64,000 nt of DNA from Sphingomonadales bacterium (GTDB lineage: Bacteria; Pseudomonadota; Alphaproteobacteria; Sphingomonadales; Sphingomonadaceae): the NCBI GenBank assembly GCA_027486895.1, contig JAIXOE010000019.1, positions 186,001 through 250,000 on the forward strand, given 5' to 3'. The position numbers were made by a program, and so were the translations under genes. The notes under the pieces were generated by a model. The model saw only the letters and a program-made list of their open reading frames with translations, did no database searches and was not told the origin of the DNA. Every line of letters begins with the position of its first letter. Positions within the stretch are counted from its first letter, which is position 1. Shown here piece by piece: positions 18,639 to 28,923 of the stretch.

Positions 18639-19427
18639 ATGCGTATCGGCAAACAGGACGCACCTTTCACCTCTATCTGCACATCCGATGCGCACAGCAT
18701 AAACGTGCGCGGCATGGATTTGTGCGAGGAAGTCATCGGCAAGATCGATTTCACCAGCTACTTCTGGATGCTGGTGACAGGAACGCTTCCCACGCCGACT
18801 CAGCTGTTCTTTTGTAATGCGGTGCTCGCAGCGATTGCCGAGCATGGCCTGGTGCCAAGCGTCGTCGCATCGCGGATGACCTATGCAGCAGCGCCAGAAG
18901 CGTTCCACGGCGCGGTGGCAGCGGGGCTTTTGGGTTGCGGCAGCGTCGTCTTGGGCAGCGCCGAAGTCGCCGGACGTTTTTACGCAGAATGCGTCGAGGC
19001 AACTGAAACACCCGGCGCAAATGCGTCAGACGTCGCCAAAGAAAAAATCATCGCGCTTCGGGCTGACAAAAAACCAATTCCCGGATTTGGCCATCCACAG
19101 CATTCGGACGGCGACCCACGCGCCAACCTTTTGCTTCGGCTTGCCGAGGAACATGGGATTGTCGGCAAGCATATCGGGATGCTCTATGCCATCCGCGATG
19201 TTTTACCCGAGGCGATTGGCCGTCCACTACCCATCAATGTGAATGGCGCGATCCCCGCGGTCATGCTTGACGTAGGCTTTCCATTAGCTGCGCTGAAAGG
19301 CATTTCCCTGCTCGCGCGCACTGCCAGTATTATCGCACATCTGCAGGAAGAAACCGAGCGGCCCATCGGCTTCATCATGTCCGGCGCGGCTGCAAGCCAG
19401 ATTGAATTTACGCCGGCGGCTGAATAG
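18639..19427 (+). CDS. Citrate-synthase-fold enzyme, citryl-CoA-lyase type
   Basis: This 262-residue protein is the short, large-domain form of the citrate synthase fold. The three citrate-synthase active-site residues have counterparts: His90 in PEAFHGAVAAGLLGCG, His152 in PIPGFGHPQHSDGDPRA, and Asp211 in VMLDVGFPLAALKGI. Short forms of this kind usually act as lyases on citryl-CoA-like or related 3-hydroxy-3-methyl acyl-CoA substrates rather than as synthases (established for citryl-CoA lyase). GGAG lies six bases before the ATG. With the divergent CoA-transferase it may form an activate-then-cleave pair. Its last 20 bases overlap the convergent DUF2891 gene. Confidence 0.82.
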   Translation: MRIGKQDAPFTSICTSDAHSINVRGMDLCEEVIGKIDFTSYFWMLVTGTLPTPTQLFFCNAVLAAIAEHGLVPSVVASRMTYAAAPEAFHGAVAAGLLGCGSVVLGSAEVAGRFYAECVEATETPGANASDVAKEKIIALRADKKPIPGFGHPQHSDGDPRANLLLRLAEEHGIVGKHIGMLYAIRDVLPEAIGRPLPINVNGAIPAVMLDVGFPLAALKGISLLARTASIIAHLQEETERPIGFIMSGAAASQIEFTPAAE

Positions 19428-20406
19428 CCAGCAACGCAAATGTGGCGAGCCAGTGTTCGCCCATATAATCACCGGTAACATGCGGCAGGCTGGCATCAAG
19501 ATGTTGAAGCGCTGTCTGTTCGGCCACGGGCGAAACAGGGTGCTGCGGGCCAAGCCGAGCAGCAATCGCGCGCCAGCACCACGCGCGGCTTAAGTTCAAC
19601 CCGTCGAGATGGGCGATCTTCCCATCGCTGCGGTCCGAAACAATGGCAGGCGTAAAAAGGCTTGTCGGAAGGCTAGCCGCTGCTTCGGGCAGGAATTGGT
19701 CAAACCATGTCTGAAACTCGGCTTTTGGTAAGACGCGGCTCATCAACAGCGCTTCAGTCAAAGCAGATGACAGAAACTCGTCTCCGCCCGGCTCCCATGC
19801 TTGGCAATTTCGGTCGTCTGAAAACCAGCCTTTAGCTTTCGCCGCGATAAGGCCAGACAAGACTGGATCGCGATTTTCAGCCCATTCGCCAGCGAGCACC
19901 AGCGCAAACGAAATGTTGAAATGCGTACCCACGCGTAACGGATAAATAAGCTTCGGCAGAAATACATGGAAACGCTCCGCAAAAGCAATCGCAAGTGGTT
20001 CCAGCGCGCTTGCCCACGGGCCATCATGGCGTTCGAGCTCTGCATGCAATGCCAGCAACCAAGCCCATCCATAAGGACGTTCAAAGCCTGCGGACATGGG
20101 TCGGTCAAGAAAGGCGCGCTCCACCGCAACTTTTTCAGGCACCAGCATTTCGTTGGCGCGCGCGTAAATCGCCGCCGTTTCGGACATATCCGGAAACAAG
20201 TGCGCAAGACGCATAACTTGCCACCAGCCATGCACACAGCTGTGCCAGTCAAAGCTTCCGTGGAAGATGGGATGGAACGCTGATGGCACCCGGGCGTCTT
20301 CAGGCCCGTTCAGCACGAGGTCCATTTTATAGGGATATGGTTTTCCCAAATGGCTGAGCGTGGTGCGCGCAAATTGTGAGGCGATTGCGGGTGTTAAATG
20401 AGTCAT
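19408..20406 (-). CDS. DUF2891 family protein
   Basis: The 332-residue soluble-looking protein is rich in aromatic and histidine clusters (HPIFHGSFDWHSCVHGWWQVMRL, ERPYGWAWLLALHAEL, LNLSRAWCWRAIA, GDYMGEHWLATFALLA). This resembles an alpha/alpha-barrel such as those of glycosidase or epimerase folds; I recognise it as DUF2891. The real start is ATG 20406, whose ATGA overlaps the DUF979 stop; the longer ORF start lies inside DUF979. It is the last gene of the 5-oxoprolinase operon, so a role in pyroglutamate or pyroglutamyl-peptide use is inferred. No catalytic motif can be named. Confidence 0.8.
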   Translation of the reverse strand: MTHLTPAIASQFARTTLSHLGKPYPYKMDLVLNGPEDARVPSAFHPIFHGSFDWHSCVHGWWQVMRLAHLFPDMSETAAIYARANEMLVPEKVAVERAFLDRPMSAGFERPYGWAWLLALHAELERHDGPWASALEPLAIAFAERFHVFLPKLIYPLRVGTHFNISFALVLAGEWAENRDPVLSGLIAAKAKGWFSDDRNCQAWEPGGDEFLSSALTEALLMSRVLPKAEFQTWFDQFLPEAAASLPTSLFTPAIVSDRSDGKIAHLDGLNLSRAWCWRAIAARLGPQHPVSPVAEQTALQHLDASLPHVTGDYMGEHWLATFALLAIQPPA

Positions 20407-21344
20407 CGGAACGCCAGAAAGTAAATGAGTGCAATATTGACGATGAGCAGCGGCACAGCCGTTGCGATTTGCGTTTTGACGACAGCGTTTTCGTCTTTTA
20501 GCTCCAGCAAAGCCGCCGGCACCAAGTTGAAATTTGCGGCCATCGGCGTCATCAGCGTCCCGCAAAAGCCGGCAAGCATTCCGATCGCGCAGATAATCGC
20601 GGGGTCGCCATCATATTGCTTGATCAGCAGCGGCATTCCAATTGCCGCGATCATGACCGGAAATGCGGCAAAGGCATTGCCCATGATCATCGTAAACAAC
20701 GCCATCCCCAAACCGAATGCAATGACCGCACCGGCAAGACTGCCTGCAGGGATGGCTTGCTGGATCACCCCGCCCACAACATCGCCCACCCCCGCCAGCG
20801 CGAACACTGCGCCAAGGCTTGCAAGCATTTGCGGAAGGATCGCCGCCCACCCGACGGAATCCATCAAGCGCCGCCCCTGCGACAGCGGCAATGCAGGCGC
20901 AGCACGTAACCAGACATGGCCAACGGCAAGCGCAAGCAAAACGCCCAATGCCAATGAAATCAGCGTCACTTGCTTTACATCGAACAGTGCCGGAAATTGC
21001 TTGAACAGCAATGTGCCAGCAAGTGCAGTGGCGGGAATAATCAGGGCTATGGCGAAAAGGCCATTGCCATATTTTACCGCACGCTGATGTTTGGTCGCAT
21101 CCGGAACTTCGTCAGCCTTGGTCTTGCCGAGCCCGCCAAAGCCAGCAATCGCGACCAAAGCGAGCACGAGCAGCCCATTGCCGAAATCACCTAGCAAATC
21201 GCCTGCCCACATGCTCACGGCCATCAGGCCCCAAAAGGCGGCATTGCCAAAGCGGCGCGGATTGGCCTTGTCGATGAGGTTGAACACAGCGAACGCCGCA
21301 AATGCAAAGCCCGCAAGCGCATAGACCCAAGCCAGCGTAATCAT
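20403..21344 (-). CDS. DUF979 membrane protein, probable 5-oxoproline transporter subunit
   Basis: The 313-residue protein has about nine hydrophobic helices (for example MITLAWVYALAGFAFAAFAV, GNGLLVLALVAIAGF) and the conserved block MIMGNAFAAFPVMIAAIGMPLLI, followed by GFCGTLMTPMAANFN. DUF969/DUF979 pairs are annotated as 5-oxoproline transporter subunits in current family databases (recalled). The gene overlaps both neighbours by four bases (ATGA), showing tight coupling DUF969-DUF979-DUF2891. The immediate upstream 5-oxoprolinase gene supports the substrate. Confidence 0.85.
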   Translation of the reverse strand: MITLAWVYALAGFAFAAFAVFNLIDKANPRRFGNAAFWGLMAVSMWAGDLLGDFGNGLLVLALVAIAGFGGLGKTKADEVPDATKHQRAVKYGNGLFAIALIIPATALAGTLLFKQFPALFDVKQVTLISLALGVLLALAVGHVWLRAAPALPLSQGRRLMDSVGWAAILPQMLASLGAVFALAGVGDVVGGVIQQAIPAGSLAGAVIAFGLGMALFTMIMGNAFAAFPVMIAAIGMPLLIKQYDGDPAIICAIGMLAGFCGTLMTPMAANFNLVPAALLELKDENAVVKTQIATAVPLLIVNIALIYFLAFR

Positions 21345-22033
21345 GCTGCTTCATCCGTTGCAGTAGCCGACGCTGCTTGACTATTTAGTCGGCGGTCGAG
21401 CAGCCACAGCCGGAACCCGTGAATAAGGAAAGCCGCGATCGCGGTCGGGATCGCCCAGACTGACAGCTCGAACGGTTCCAATATGATGCCATATTGTTCG
21501 AGCAATCCCTTCATGAGCAATATCGAACCGATCGCGAGGAAAATGTCCTCACCGAAAAACAGGCCGATATTATCCGTGGCGGCGGAGAAGGCTTTTACTT
21601 CCTCACGTTGGTTGTCATTTAACGCGCCTGCCTGTTTCTCGGCAGCCGCCTCTGCCATTGGCGCAACCAGCGGGCGCACCGTTTGGGGGTGACCTGCGAC
21701 GGACGTTAATCCCAAAGCCGCAGTTGCTTGACGTATCAAAAGATAGCCTGCCAATAGCCGCCCCGTCGTAGCACCTTTCAGACCGGAGATTAGCCCCCGC
21801 GCGCGTTCCTGAAGACCAAATGCCTCAAGCATTCCGATGACGGGCAACACAATCCAAACGATGGAGACATAACGCGCGTCATTAAACGCTTTGCCAAAGG
21901 CCGAGATGATTGCGTGGACATCTAAGTCGGCCGCTATGCCGGTAACCGCAGCCGAAGCGATAATGACCAGCAACGGGTTGAACCGAAGCATGAAGCCAAT
22001 GACGATGACGGCTATCCCCAGCAAAACCCACAT
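21341..22033 (-). CDS. DUF969 membrane protein, probable 5-oxoproline transporter subunit
   Basis: The 230-residue protein carries several helices (MWVLLGIAVIVIGFMLRFNPL, VSIVWIVLPVIGML) and the family motif LTSVAGHPQTVRPLVAPMAEAAAE, plus NIGLFFGEDIFLAIGSILLM. It is the usual partner of DUF979. The gene starts 20 bases after the 5-oxoprolinase stop and overlaps DUF979 by four bases. Together they probably form the uptake system for pyroglutamate in this operon. Confidence 0.85.
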   Translation of the reverse strand: MWVLLGIAVIVIGFMLRFNPLLVIIASAAVTGIAADLDVHAIISAFGKAFNDARYVSIVWIVLPVIGMLEAFGLQERARGLISGLKGATTGRLLAGYLLIRQATAALGLTSVAGHPQTVRPLVAPMAEAAAEKQAGALNDNQREEVKAFSAATDNIGLFFGEDIFLAIGSILLMKGLLEQYGIILEPFELSVWAIPTAIAAFLIHGFRLWLLDRRLNSQAASATATDEAA

Positions 22034-22053
22034 CAGCTTACGTCCCCTTGTGC

Positions 22054-25000
22054 CTAAGCCTTGCCATATCCGCCGCCACCCGGTGTTTCGATTTCGAAAA
22101 CATCCCCGACGTCCATTTCAACCGTAGCGGTTGCACCGAAAATTTCCACACTGCCATCGGCGCGCCTGACTCGATTGATACCGCGCATCCCATGTTCGCC
22201 GCCGGCCAAGGCAAAGGGCGGGACTTTGCGTCTGTTCGATAATATGCCAGCCGTCATCGGCTCTAGAAAACGCAACCGTCGCACCGCGCCCTGGCCACCA
22301 TTGTGGACGCCTCGGCCACCGGACCCTGAACGCACGGAGAATTCCTCAAGCAGGACCGGGAAACGGGTTTCCAATATTTCGGGATCTGTCAGTCGGCTAT
22401 TGGTCATATGCGTCTGCACGACGGAAGCACCATCAAAGTTCGGTCCAGCACCAGAGCCGCCGGCTATCGTTTCATAATATTGATAAATGTCGTTGCCGAA
22501 GGTGAAGTTGTTCATGGTCCCCTGCGCGCCCGCCATTACGCCGAGGGCACCGAACACTGCGTCGGTGATTACCTGGCTAGTCTCGACATTCCCTGCAACC
22601 ACCGCAGCTGGATAACGCGGATGCACGAGCGTTCCTTCTGGCGCAACTATGGTAATCGGCTTGAGGCAGCCCTCGTTCATCGGGATGTTGTCATCAATTA
22701 ATGTGCGGACCACATACAGCACCGCCGCGCGCACCACCGAAACAGGGGCGTTGAAATTGTCGGGCAATTGCGCTGACGTTCCGGTGAAATCAATTGTCGC
22801 GGTTCGTGCCGCGTGGTCCACGGATACGCGCACTTCAACCACGGCATCATTGTCCATCGCATAGCGGAAATGACCATCGGAAAGGCGCAAGATCAACCGC
22901 CGAACCGCTTCTTCGGCATGGTCCTGCACATGATGCATATAGGCGGTAACGACATTAGCGCCATAATCATTGCTGATGCGCACAAGTTCTGATGCGCCTT
23001 TTGCGCAAGCGGCAATTTGCGCTTTTAAATCGGCGACATTTTGTTCGATGTTACGCGAGGGCCATTTTCCGGATGCCAGCAGGTTGCGGACCTCAAGATC
23101 CCGAAAATGCCCGTTTTCGACAATCAGCATGTTATCGATCAAGACCCCTTCTTCTTCCACCGAGCGGCTTCCGGGCGGCATCGACCCGGGGGTAATCCCG
23201 CCAATATCCGCATGGTGCCCACGTGCGGCAACGAAATAGGCTGGAGCTACATCATCGTTCGCGACAAAGACCGGCATAATGACCGTAATGTCGGGCAAAT
23301 GCGTTCCGCCGTCATAAGGCGCGTTCAATGCATAAACATCACCCGCACAGATACCACGGCCATCGGCTTGATCCGCACGCCGCGACAATATGGCCCGAAC
23401 GCTCTCCCCCATTGATCCCAAGTGCACGGGCATATGCGGCGCATTGGCGACCAGATTTCCACTGGCATCAAAAAGCGCGCACGAGAAATCCAGCCGCTCG
23501 CGGATGTTCACTGACGATGCGCTGTGTTGAAGTGCAGCGCCCATTTCCTCGGCGATAGCCATGAACAGGCCGCCCATGATCTCAAGGCGGACGGGGTCGA
23601 CTTCCGTTCCGGCTTCGCCGCCCGTCGTGCGCGGCGTGGATCGCGACAACATCAAATTGCCGATGCCATCCGCCGCGAACTTCCAGCCCGGCTCGACAAT
23701 CGTAGTCGAAACCGGATCAATGATGATGGCTGGCCCATGCGCTGAAAATCCAGCCACTAGGGCGCTTCGATCATATAATGGTGCCGCATGTTGCGCGCCG
23801 TCCATGAAGCAGGCGACATTTTTGATGGGCCGATTGGAACCGGCGGATGGTGCAAAGTGGATATCGGCATCAAAGACACTCGAATGAATGGCCTCCACCC
23901 GAACCATTTCGACCACCAAAGCCTTGTCGCTGACAAAACCAAATTGGCTGCTGTGCCGTGCCGCGAAAGCCAACTGCATCGTGGTCACATCGCTATAGGG
24001 TATCTCGATACTGCTATCGGTCCCGACATAGCGGATGTGCACTGTTGGCTCGCTGCGGACATCGCCCTCGACGCCTTGGCGGCGCAATTCTGCTGTCGCT
24101 TCGGCACAAAGGTTGTCGACGATAGCGTCCAGCGTTATTTGCTCCAGTGCGCCGCCAAATGTGCGCTCGCGTATCGCCCGCCGATCCGCCAGTCCCATAC
24201 CATAAGCCGACAGCACCCCCGCCATCGGATGGATCATCACGCTGTCCATGCCAAGCGCATCAGCGACCCGACAGGCATGCTGCCCACCTGCGCCACCAAA
24301 GCAGGCCAAAGTATAGCGCGTGACATCATGCCCGCGTTCGATCGAGATTTTCTTGATCGCGTTGGCCATGTTGGCAACCGCAATCGCAACGAAGCCTTCG
24401 GCAATTTCTTCAGCGCACATTTGCTTTCCGGTTGCGGATTTAACTTCCAAAACAAGCGCTTCAAATTTATCCCGCACCACATTAGCATCGAGCGGCGCGT
24501 CGCCATTGGGCCCAAATATGTTCGGGAAATGCTCAGGAACAATCTTGCCCAGCATGACGTTGCAATCTGTCACCGTCAGTGGCCCACCACGGCGGTAACA
24601 TGCAGGACCAGGCACGGCGCCTGCCGAATGCGGTCCAACCTGAAACCGCGCGCCATCAAAAGTGCAGATCGAACCACCACCCGCGGCGACGGTATGGATA
24701 CGCATCATCGGCGCTCTTATCCGAACGCCTGCCACCATTGTCTCGCTTTCGCGTTCATAATGCCCGGCATAATGTGAGACATCTGTGGATGTACCACCCA
24801 TGTCAAAGCCGATGATATCGGTAATGCCCGCCTGTTCTGCCGTTTTGGCCATGCCGACAATGCCGCCTGCAGGACCGGACAATATCGCATCTTTACCACG
24901 GAAGCTATCGCTGCTGGTCAAGCCGCCATTTGATTGCATGAACAATGCGGAGATGTTGCCATCTGCGTCGGCCTTCAGTTGCTCGACATATTGACGCAAC

Positions 25001-25644
25001 ACAGGCGACAGATAGGCATCCACCAATGTCGTATCGCCACGCCCGACCAGCTTGATCAGCGGCGCGACAATATGGCTGACGGAAATTTGGGGAAAGCCGA
25101 TGTCAGCGGCGATGTCCGCCAGTCGCTGTTCATGCTGGTTATAAAGATATCCATGCATCAAAACGATAGCGAGCGCGCGATATCCGGCATCATAAGCGGC
25201 CTGCAGCCCAGTGCGCGCTGCATCTTCGTCCAGGGGGGTCAGCACATCGCCCTTGGCATTCACCCGCTCTTCAATTTCGACAACTGTGCCATGCAGAGGT
25301 TCGGGCAGTTCAATATGTCGCACGAACAATTTGGGCCGCTCTTGATAACCGATGCGCAGCGCGTCGCCAAAACCCCGCGTAATGGCAAGGCAGGTTGGCT
25401 CACCTTTATGCTCAAGCAACGCGTTGGTTGCGACCGTCGTGCCGATCCGCATCTCAACTGGCGGCAGTGGGCCATCGGATATGCCGGTAATCATCCGGAC
25501 TGCAGCGATAGCGGCGTCGCGATACTGCTCTGGGTTTTCCGACAGAAGCTTGACGGTTTCAATTGCACCATCGGGCGAACGGCCAACTACATCGGTAAAC
25601 GTCCCGCCACGATCAACCCAGAATTGCCATTTGCTTGAACCCAT
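22054..25644 (-). CDS. 5-oxoprolinase, fused hydantoinase A/B type (ATP-dependent)
   Basis: The enzyme hydrolyses 5-oxoproline to glutamate using ATP. The 1196-residue chain fuses a HyuA-type half (about 1-680: [76 protein letters not shown]) with a HyuB-type half (about 690-1190: [73 protein letters not shown], ending [10 protein letters not shown]). This is the same layout as eukaryotic OPLAH. It heads the operon with DUF969, DUF979 and DUF2891. The Shine-Dalgarno before the ATG is weak. The fused form and the neighbours favour 5-oxoprolinase over hydantoinase or acetone carboxylase. Confidence 0.9.
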   Translation of the reverse strand: MGSSKWQFWVDRGGTFTDVVGRSPDGAIETVKLLSENPEQYRDAAIAAVRMITGISDGPLPPVEMRIGTTVATNALLEHKGEPTCLAITRGFGDALRIGYQERPKLFVRHIELPEPLHGTVVEIEERVNAKGDVLTPLDEDAARTGLQAAYDAGYRALAIVLMHGYLYNQHEQRLADIAADIGFPQISVSHIVAPLIKLVGRGDTTLVDAYLSPVLRQYVEQLKADADGNISALFMQSNGGLTSSDSFRGKDAILSGPAGGIVGMAKTAEQAGITDIIGFDMGGTSTDVSHYAGHYERESETMVAGVRIRAPMMRIHTVAAGGGSICTFDGARFQVGPHSAGAVPGPACYRRGGPLTVTDCNVMLGKIVPEHFPNIFGPNGDAPLDANVVRDKFEALVLEVKSATGKQMCAEEIAEGFVAIAVANMANAIKKISIERGHDVTRYTLACFGGAGGQHACRVADALGMDSVMIHPMAGVLSAYGMGLADRRAIRERTFGGALEQITLDAIVDNLCAEATAELRRQGVEGDVRSEPTVHIRYVGTDSSIEIPYSDVTTMQLAFAARHSSQFGFVSDKALVVEMVRVEAIHSSVFDADIHFAPSAGSNRPIKNVACFMDGAQHAAPLYDRSALVAGFSAHGPAIIIDPVSTTIVEPGWKFAADGIGNLMLSRSTPRTTGGEAGTEVDPVRLEIMGGLFMAIAEEMGAALQHSASSVNIRERLDFSCALFDASGNLVANAPHMPVHLGSMGESVRAILSRRADQADGRGICAGDVYALNAPYDGGTHLPDITVIMPVFVANDDVAPAYFVAARGHHADIGGITPGSMPPGSRSVEEEGVLIDNMLIVENGHFRDLEVRNLLASGKWPSRNIEQNVADLKAQIAACAKGASELVRISNDYGANVVTAYMHHVQDHAEEAVRRLILRLSDGHFRYAMDNDAVVEVRVSVDHAARTATIDFTGTSAQLPDNFNAPVSVVRAAVLYVVRTLIDDNIPMNEGCLKPITIVAPEGTLVHPRYPAAVVAGNVETSQVITDAVFGALGVMAGAQGTMNNFTFGNDIYQYYETIAGGSGAGPNFDGASVVQTHMTNSRLTDPEILETRFPVLLEEFSVRSGSGGRGVHNGGQGAVRRLRFLEPMTAGILSNRRKVPPFALAGGEHGMRGINRVRRADGSVEIFGATATVEMDVGDVFEIETPGGGGYGKA

Positions 25645-25742
25645 GCCCGCCGACTAACGGCTGGCATAGATTCCTGCCATTAAAATCGCTTCACATGACT
25701 GGCGCGCAGTCATACGGTCCGCCGCAAATGGATGGAGAGTTT

Positions 25743-27575
25743 ATGAAAAGCATTTTGAAAATTGGCGTCGCCGCCGTCTGTGCCAACCTGGTTTTACCAG
25801 CCGCCGCGGTATATGCCCAAACCCCAACAACGTCAGTCGGAATGGCCAGCGAAGATGCGCGCCTGACCGCATTTCAGGATTCGGAATTCAGCGAATATCT
25901 CAAGCAACAGCCGCAAGTTGCGACGCGCCTTGGCCTCAAGGACGGCGGTGACCGCTGGAACGATATTAGCGACAAGGCCGCCACCGAGCAGGTCCAATGG
26001 CGCCAGGCAAGTGTCGCCCGCATGAAAGCTGCATTCAACCGCGCTGACCTCTCGCCCGAAGCACAGGTGAATTTCGACATCTGGGCGTTGGAAGCCGACC
26101 GTGCTGTCATAAGCGAAGCCAACCGGATTTACCGCCCGCCCTTTTACTCGCGTCTCTATTCCGCACACAGCCAGCTGGCGGACTTTCTGGTTAACACCCA
26201 TGGAGTCGCCGATGTTACAGACCTGAAAAATTACATCGCCCGGCTGCGCGGCATGCCTGCTGTGCTGGACATGGCCATTGAACGCACGCAAGCGAGCGAA
26301 CGCGCTGGCATTCGCGCGCCTAAATTTCAGGTCGATTCCGTCATTTCAGGTAGCGAAAAACTCACCAGCGGTGCGCCATTCACGACCGGACCAGACTCGG
26401 CGCTTTGGGCAGATGTTCAGGCCAAGACTGAAGCATTGGTGACATCGGACAAAATCTCACGCGTTGATGCGGACGCTATGCTTGCCGAAGCGCGCGCTGC
26501 AATCCTTGACCTGAAGCCTGCTTATGGTCGCGTGATTGCATGGGGCAAGGCTAGCTTGCCACAGGCGCCAAGCGGCCGCGTTGGTGCGATTTCGCTTCCC
26601 GGCGGTGCGGACTATTACGCAAACGAGCTGAAGCTCAATACGACAACGGACTACACTGCAGACCAAATTCACAAAATTGGCCTGCAGGAAGTTGCACGCA
26701 TTGAAGCCGAACAGGACGCTCTCGCACAAAAGGCAGGATTTAAGGACCGCGGCGCTTTTTACGCCGATCGCGCCAAGCTATATCCGCCAAAGCCCTATGA
26801 CGACGCCGCGCGCGCCGAATATCTCGCCACCGCAAATGCCTTTGTCGCCAAGACGCGCACGCTGCTTCCAGCCTATTTCGGTAAGACGCCGGCTTACGGC
26901 ATTGAAGTGGTGCGCGAACCAGCTTTCAGCGAAGTGGCAGGCGGCGCAGCGCATGCTTCTGCACCAAGCCCCGATGGCAAGCGCCCTGCCCGCACTTATG
27001 TGCATCTCGTCGGCATGACCCCCGACCCGGCAGCGCTGTACACGCTGATGTGTCATGAGGCTGTTCCAGGGCATAACACCCAAGGCGATATTCAAGTGCG
27101 ACAGCAAGGCGGACCAAAGTTCCGTTCGGTGACTGGCTATGTTGCGTTCGGTGAAGGCTGGGGGCTGTATGCCGAAGCTTTGTGCAAGGAAATGGATGCG
27201 TTTCCGGACATCGCGGCCGATTTCATGCGGCTGGATGCAGAGCTGTTCCGTGCTGCGCGCCTTGTGACCGACACCGGCATTCATGCGCTGGGTTGGACCG
27301 AGGACGAAGCCGTGACCTATATGAACACTACTGGACGGCAGCCGATTGAACGATCGCGGTCCGAAGTGCGCCGCTACATCACGCTGCCCGGGCAAGCCAC
27401 TGGCTATAAGATCGGCATGCTCAAGATCATGGCGGAACGCAAAAAGGCAGAAGCTGCGCTTGGTACAAAATTCGATATCAAGGGCTTCCACGATCTTCTG
27501 ATTGCGTCGGGTTCACAACCGCTGTCCATCCTTGAACGCCGTGTCGATGAATGGATCGCCGCGCGGGCGAAATAA
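25743..27575 (+). CDS. Exported DUF885 metallopeptidase-like protein
   Basis: The 610-residue product has a signal peptide (MKSILKIGVAAVCANLVLPAAAVYA) and the DUF885 zinc-type motif HEAVPGH (His438-Glu439...His444), followed by the typical GEGWGLYAEALCKEMD. This is a gluzincin-like arrangement in which the downstream glutamate serves as third metal ligand (family knowledge). A role as periplasmic peptidase is likely but the substrate is unknown. ATG 25743 is chosen because GGAGAG precedes it and the signal peptide begins there; the upstream in-frame start would add 36 residues. It is divergent from the 5-oxoprolinase operon, so it might release pyroglutamyl peptides, which is speculation. Confidence 0.88.
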   Translation: MKSILKIGVAAVCANLVLPAAAVYAQTPTTSVGMASEDARLTAFQDSEFSEYLKQQPQVATRLGLKDGGDRWNDISDKAATEQVQWRQASVARMKAAFNRADLSPEAQVNFDIWALEADRAVISEANRIYRPPFYSRLYSAHSQLADFLVNTHGVADVTDLKNYIARLRGMPAVLDMAIERTQASERAGIRAPKFQVDSVISGSEKLTSGAPFTTGPDSALWADVQAKTEALVTSDKISRVDADAMLAEARAAILDLKPAYGRVIAWGKASLPQAPSGRVGAISLPGGADYYANELKLNTTTDYTADQIHKIGLQEVARIEAEQDALAQKAGFKDRGAFYADRAKLYPPKPYDDAARAEYLATANAFVAKTRTLLPAYFGKTPAYGIEVVREPAFSEVAGGAAHASAPSPDGKRPARTYVHLVGMTPDPAALYTLMCHEAVPGHNTQGDIQVRQQGGPKFRSVTGYVAFGEGWGLYAEALCKEMDAFPDIAADFMRLDAELFRAARLVTDTGIHALGWTEDEAVTYMNTTGRQPIERSRSEVRRYITLPGQATGYKIGMLKIMAERKKAEAALGTKFDIKGFHDLLIASGSQPLSILERRVDEWIAARAK

Positions 27576-27607
27576 GCACGCGCTTTAACGACTAGGAACA
27601 GTTGGCC

Positions 27608-27653
27608 CGGTTGACGCCGCCAAGGCACCATGTGTGCAATGGCGCGTCAACCG
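27608..27653. terminator. Long hairpin between convergent genes
   Basis: Perfect ten-base arms CGGTTGACGC (27608-27617) and GCGTCAACCG (27644-27653) flank a 26-base middle that extends the stem with GCCA/TGGC after a one-base bulge. It lies between the stops of the DUF885 gene and the convergent exported-protein gene. No T-run follows on either strand, so it may stop transcription bidirectionally or act as an RNA stability element. Confidence 0.5.
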
Positions 27654-27671
27654 AGTGAGCTATCAATCCGA

Positions 27672-28850
27672 TTATGCAGATTGCTGCTTAATCGTGTCCA
27701 TCAACGTTTTCATTTTGTCGATTGTGTAGAGCATGCTCTGCATTTTGGTTTTGTCGCCCAGAAGGTTGCTGACCCGTGCATCGATCTTGCTTTCAACCTT
27801 GGCAGAGACATTATCCTTGGCCTTGTCCCGCATGGCTTCCAGCTGCCCAAGATAACCAAACGGCGCGGTGAACGAAACTGTTCCCAAGCCAACGGTCTTG
27901 TCATCGCCGCTATAATGGAAAACCGCGCAGGCTTTGAGGTTGATCGTATCGCCGTCGATACTGTCCACACCCAAGTACAAAGTTGCGGTCACATGCCCAC
28001 CGTAAATGATTTTGATGGGGATAATCTTTCCGCAGGATCCAGTATCTGTACCCTTCATTTCTCGCAGTCGCTTGACGACGTTGAGCGGCTGGCGGTCATC
28101 GTCCGACCACTGTAGCCACGAGTTATAAACGAAACGCTCTTCCAGCTTGCTTTTGTCGAGTCCTTTGGAGCCTAGCCCAGAGGCAACGGACTTCATGTTC
28201 GATTTACAATAATCCAGCTCCGTCGTTATCGTCGTTGTCTGGTCACCGTCTGGTGAACCACAAATGTTCGATATGAAGGGATAAAATTGCAGCTGCATGC
28301 CCATTTGAATGGTTCGCTTATACCCATCATAGCTTGGCTCCGCCCGCGCGTAACGCTGGAACAGGGTGATCCCGTTATCCTTAATGGCGTTGAACTTTTC
28401 GATCCGCTGCTGGAGCTTTGCTGCCCTACTGACCAAAAGACAAAACTTGTCGCGAACCCGCTCATATCGAGCTTCCTGGTCAGCAGACAGCGCGACCCCT
28501 TTTGCTTTAAGCGTGTTGTATGCGACTTGCGTGGCGCATAAATTGCTCGCGTAACCGATTTTTTGGGCGGCGCTCGTGTCGGTGTAGGTGATTGTCGACC
28601 ATTTGGAATTCACATTATCTTGGTAGACATTTCCACCATTGTTGAACGACATGTCGTAAACCGTATCATCGCTGCCTGTCGAATTGGTTACCCCGAAATA
28701 GCTTTGATAAGACGCATTCATGCTGTCGATACCGGTCTCATAGTCGGCATACGCACTGGCGTTCGCGTCAATATCCTGCGCAAACGCGGTGACTGGGGTT
28801 CCGATAAGAAACGAAGCGATAAGAGCTTTGTTGATTTTTCTATTTTTCAT
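27672..28850 (-). CDS. Exported protein of unknown function, partner of the secretin lipoprotein
   Basis: The 392-residue product has a clear signal peptide (MKNRKINKALIASFLIGTPVTAFA, then QDIDANASAYADYETG). The mature part has five or more cysteines spread over 300 residues (NLCATQ, KFCLLV, NICGSP, DYCKSN, GSCGKI, KACAVF), suggesting periplasmic or surface disulfides. A charged, probably helical C-terminus follows (AMRDKAKDNVSAKVESKIDAR). I recognise no family. AGGGAAATGTC before the ATG includes a weak ribosome site. It starts 73 bases after the secretin-like gene and is probably in its operon. Confidence 0.75.
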   Translation of the reverse strand: MKNRKINKALIASFLIGTPVTAFAQDIDANASAYADYETGIDSMNASYQSYFGVTNSTGSDDTVYDMSFNNGGNVYQDNVNSKWSTITYTDTSAAQKIGYASNLCATQVAYNTLKAKGVALSADQEARYERVRDKFCLLVSRAAKLQQRIEKFNAIKDNGITLFQRYARAEPSYDGYKRTIQMGMQLQFYPFISNICGSPDGDQTTTITTELDYCKSNMKSVASGLGSKGLDKSKLEERFVYNSWLQWSDDDRQPLNVVKRLREMKGTDTGSCGKIIPIKIIYGGHVTATLYLGVDSIDGDTINLKACAVFHYSGDDKTVGLGTVSFTAPFGYLGQLEAMRDKAKDNVSAKVESKIDARVSNLLGDKTKMQSMLYTIDKMKTLMDTIKQQSA

Positions 28851-28923
28851 GACATTTCCCTGAAAAAACTTTTTTATTAAATCGCAGCGGTTTGCACCGA
28901 ACAGATAATCATACGTCTCGGCA

